Assembly: GCA_946405205.1 (NCBI GenBank)
Contig: CAMJGL010000009.1
Span: 20,580-84,579, forward strand
Direction of reading: 5' to 3'
Source of the DNA: F23-B02 sp946405205
GTDB lineage: Bacteria; Bacillota; Clostridia; Oscillospirales; Oscillospiraceae
DNA: 64,000 nucleotides
Positions 62,777 through 64,000 of the stretch are shown here, piece by piece; the first letter of the stretch is position 1, and every line of letters begins with the position of its first letter. The translations under genes were made by a program, and so were the position numbers. Under the pieces are notes generated by a model. It had not been told where the DNA came from, did no database searches, and worked only from the letters and a program-made list of their open reading frames with translations.

Positions 62777-63646
62777 ATGAAATTCGTTACATACAGCTAT
62801 AAAAACAAAGAAGCGGTCGGTATACTGACTGAGGACGAAACGGCGGTAATTCCGGCAAAAAGCCTCGGCTTCGGGGCTGAGAGCATGAACGAGCTCATCG
62901 ACGAGCTCGGCGGCAGACTTCCGGAGCTGCCGGCGGCGCCGGAAACGCTAAGCCTTGCGGCGGTCAAGCTCGAAGCTCCCATACCCGTTCCCAAGCAGGA
63001 CGTGATATGCCTCGGCCTGAATTACCGCGACCATGCCGAGGAGGCCACCAAAGCCGACGCGGTGTTCGATGTGCAGCGCGGCGACGCCGTCTATTTTGCC
63101 AAGCGCCTTCAGAGGGCGGTCGCTCCGGACGACAAGATCGACGGCCATTTTGATATTTGCGACAGTCTTGACTACGAAGTCGAGCTTGCGGTGATCATCG
63201 GCAGGGATGCAAAGAATGTCAGAGCCGAGGAGGCGGGCGACTACATATTCGGCTACACGATACTCAACGATGTTTCCGCACGCAATCTTCAGACCCGCCA
63301 TAAGCAGTGGTACTTCGGCAAGAGCCTTGACGACTTCACTCCCATGGGCCCCTGCATCGCAACTGCCGAAAACATCGGCCCCAGACCGGAGCTCGGCATC
63401 CGCTGCTATGTCAACGGCGAGCTCCGCCAGAACAGCAATACCCGCATGATGATCTTCGATATACCTTATATAATAGAGGAACTGTCCGCCGGCATGACAC
63501 TGAAAGCCGGCACGGTCATAGCGACCGGCACTCCGAGCGGCGTCGCCCTCGGAATGAGCCCGGAGACGCAGAAGTACCTCGAAAGCGGGGACGTCATCCG
63601 CTGCGAGATAGACGAGATCGGCGTATTGGAGAACACGGTGAAATGA
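62777..63646 (+). CDS. Fumarylacetoacetate hydrolase-family protein
   Basis: A 289-residue protein with the FAH/HpcE fold. It has a small N-terminal domain (about 1-70) and a catalytic C-terminal domain. Metal ligands are seen in DYEVELAVIIGRD (Glu and Asp) after CLGLNYRDHAEE, with DVSARNLQ and GTPSGVALG, all family signatures. Members act as acylpyruvate hydrolases, oxaloacetate decarboxylases or diketide hydrolases; the reaction here is not known. Confidence 0.92.
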   Translation: MKFVTYSYKNKEAVGILTEDETAVIPAKSLGFGAESMNELIDELGGRLPELPAAPETLSLAAVKLEAPIPVPKQDVICLGLNYRDHAEEATKADAVFDVQRGDAVYFAKRLQRAVAPDDKIDGHFDICDSLDYEVELAVIIGRDAKNVRAEEAGDYIFGYTILNDVSARNLQTRHKQWYFGKSLDDFTPMGPCIATAENIGPRPELGIRCYVNGELRQNSNTRMMIFDIPYIIEELSAGMTLKAGTVIATGTPSGVALGMSPETQKYLESGDVIRCEIDEIGVLENTVK

Positions 63647-63783
63647 CTTTGAGCGGCCACCTGAGAGCTGATCTCGGGCGGCCGAATTCTTTGCATATAT
63701 GGTGGTCGTTTCCACCGGCGGACACAAGATTTGGACGGCAAAAATTCGGTTAAAAAAAGATGCAGAAAAGTATCAGAAAAGCC

Positions 63784-63812
63784 TTGACAATTGTCGCACG
63801 CGGTGCTATTCT
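63784..63812 (+). promoter_or_regulatory. rRNA-type promoter P1
   Basis: TTGACA (63784-63789) and TATTCT (63807-63812) with 17-bp spacing. The gap from the end of the FAH gene (63647-63783) contains nothing else I can name. Confidence 0.65.
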
Positions 63813-63880
63813 AACTGAGCAATTCTGAAAAGAACGAAAAAGAACGAAAGTAGAAACTTTAAAAGATTTGAAAAAAGTTC

Positions 63881-63909
63881 TTGACAAGTACTGAAAGATT
63901 TGCTAATAT
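63881..63909 (+). promoter_or_regulatory. rRNA-type promoter P2 with leader
   Basis: TTGACA (63881-63886) and TAATAT (63904-63909) with 17-bp spacing, 97 bp after P1. The following leader has a CCGC-GAAA-GCGG hairpin (about 63922-63933) and the stretch ACCTTGAAAATTAGATAATG, which resembles sequences flanking 16S rRNA in Firmicutes. No ORF begins here. The most likely target is a 16S-23S-5S operon just beyond base 64000. Confidence 0.65.
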
Positions 63910-64000
63910 ATAAAAGCTCACCGCGAAAGCGGGAGGGCAAAAAAGTGTACCTTGAAAATTAGATAATGTAAGAACAGCTTATGCAAATAAGCACCAGAAA

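Overview
The window is about 57% GC by eye and densely packed with short-spaced co-directional operons. It looks like chromosome of a Gram-positive Clostridia member, most likely Oscillospirales. Supporting features are a dimeric (eukaryote-like) glycyl-tRNA synthetase, a complete Rnf complex in the clostridial order CDGEAB, a SleB-type spore cortex hydrolase, an LTA-synthase-like sulfatase, a BMP/Nup nucleoside ABC importer, a short serine acetyltransferase next to cysK, TTG starts and strong AGGAGG ribosome sites. Genus cannot be fixed from sequence alone. No phage, CRISPR array or intact insertion sequence was seen.

Layout. 1-5.2 kb: a ribbon-helix-helix protein with clpB, a LysR regulator, and a pair of look-alike promoters, one reading into a structured non-coding transcript and one into a 61-residue membrane protein. 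5.2-10.8 kb: minus-strand operon glyS, LTA-synthase-like, small protein, nadE. 11-17.3 kb: DUF2975/XRE pair, E2/CAT-like protein, mntP-TVP38-HAD, aldo/keto reductase, FHA protein, tRNA-Arg. 17.4-23.1 kb: YmdB-like phosphodiesterase, SbcD/SbcC-like pair, AbrB-like regulator with an ABC-2 exporter. 23.1-27.5 kb: dCMP deaminase, KdpE/KdpD-like two-component pair, and cysK-cysE behind a Cys-codon-rich leader peptide with a three-way attenuator. 27.5-32.6 kb: IMP dehydrogenase and the thiN-mnmG-mnmA operon. 32.7-37.1 kb: small membrane protein, pseudokinase/C-type-lectin protein, NSS transporter, an amidohydrolase relic and a GtrA protein. 37.2-40.3 kb: an AT-richer accessory patch ending at tRNA-Leu. 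40.6-46.4 kb: recJ-rel-dtd-MBL-exporter operon. 46.4-54 kb: nucleoside importer (BMP, ATPase, two permeases), deoD, udk, tdk. 54-56.2 kb: XRE regulator with twin operators, and a GH2 glycosidase. 56.5-61.5 kb: rnfCDGEAB. 61.5-64 kb: sleB, a zinc-ribbon membrane protein, a FAH-family hydrolase, then tandem strong promoters that probably drive an rRNA operon starting past the window end.

The genes suggest an anaerobe that conserves energy through Rnf, salvages nucleosides from its surroundings, makes cysteine from serine, and modifies tRNA wobble uridines. The most striking element is the 5' leader of cysK (25617-25852). A 24-codon ORF with six Cys codons overlaps three mutually exclusive helices, 1:2 (13 bp), 2:3 (9 bp) and the terminator 3:4 (8 bp). 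This is the architecture of a translation-coupled transcription attenuator that would sense charged tRNA-Cys. Other unusual points are a NAD synthetase whose glutaminase domain lacks the catalytic Lys and Cys, a CAT/E2-like protein with Glu in place of the catalytic His, an SbcC-like ATPase with a membrane segment where the coil tip should be, and several small regulators with readable operators.
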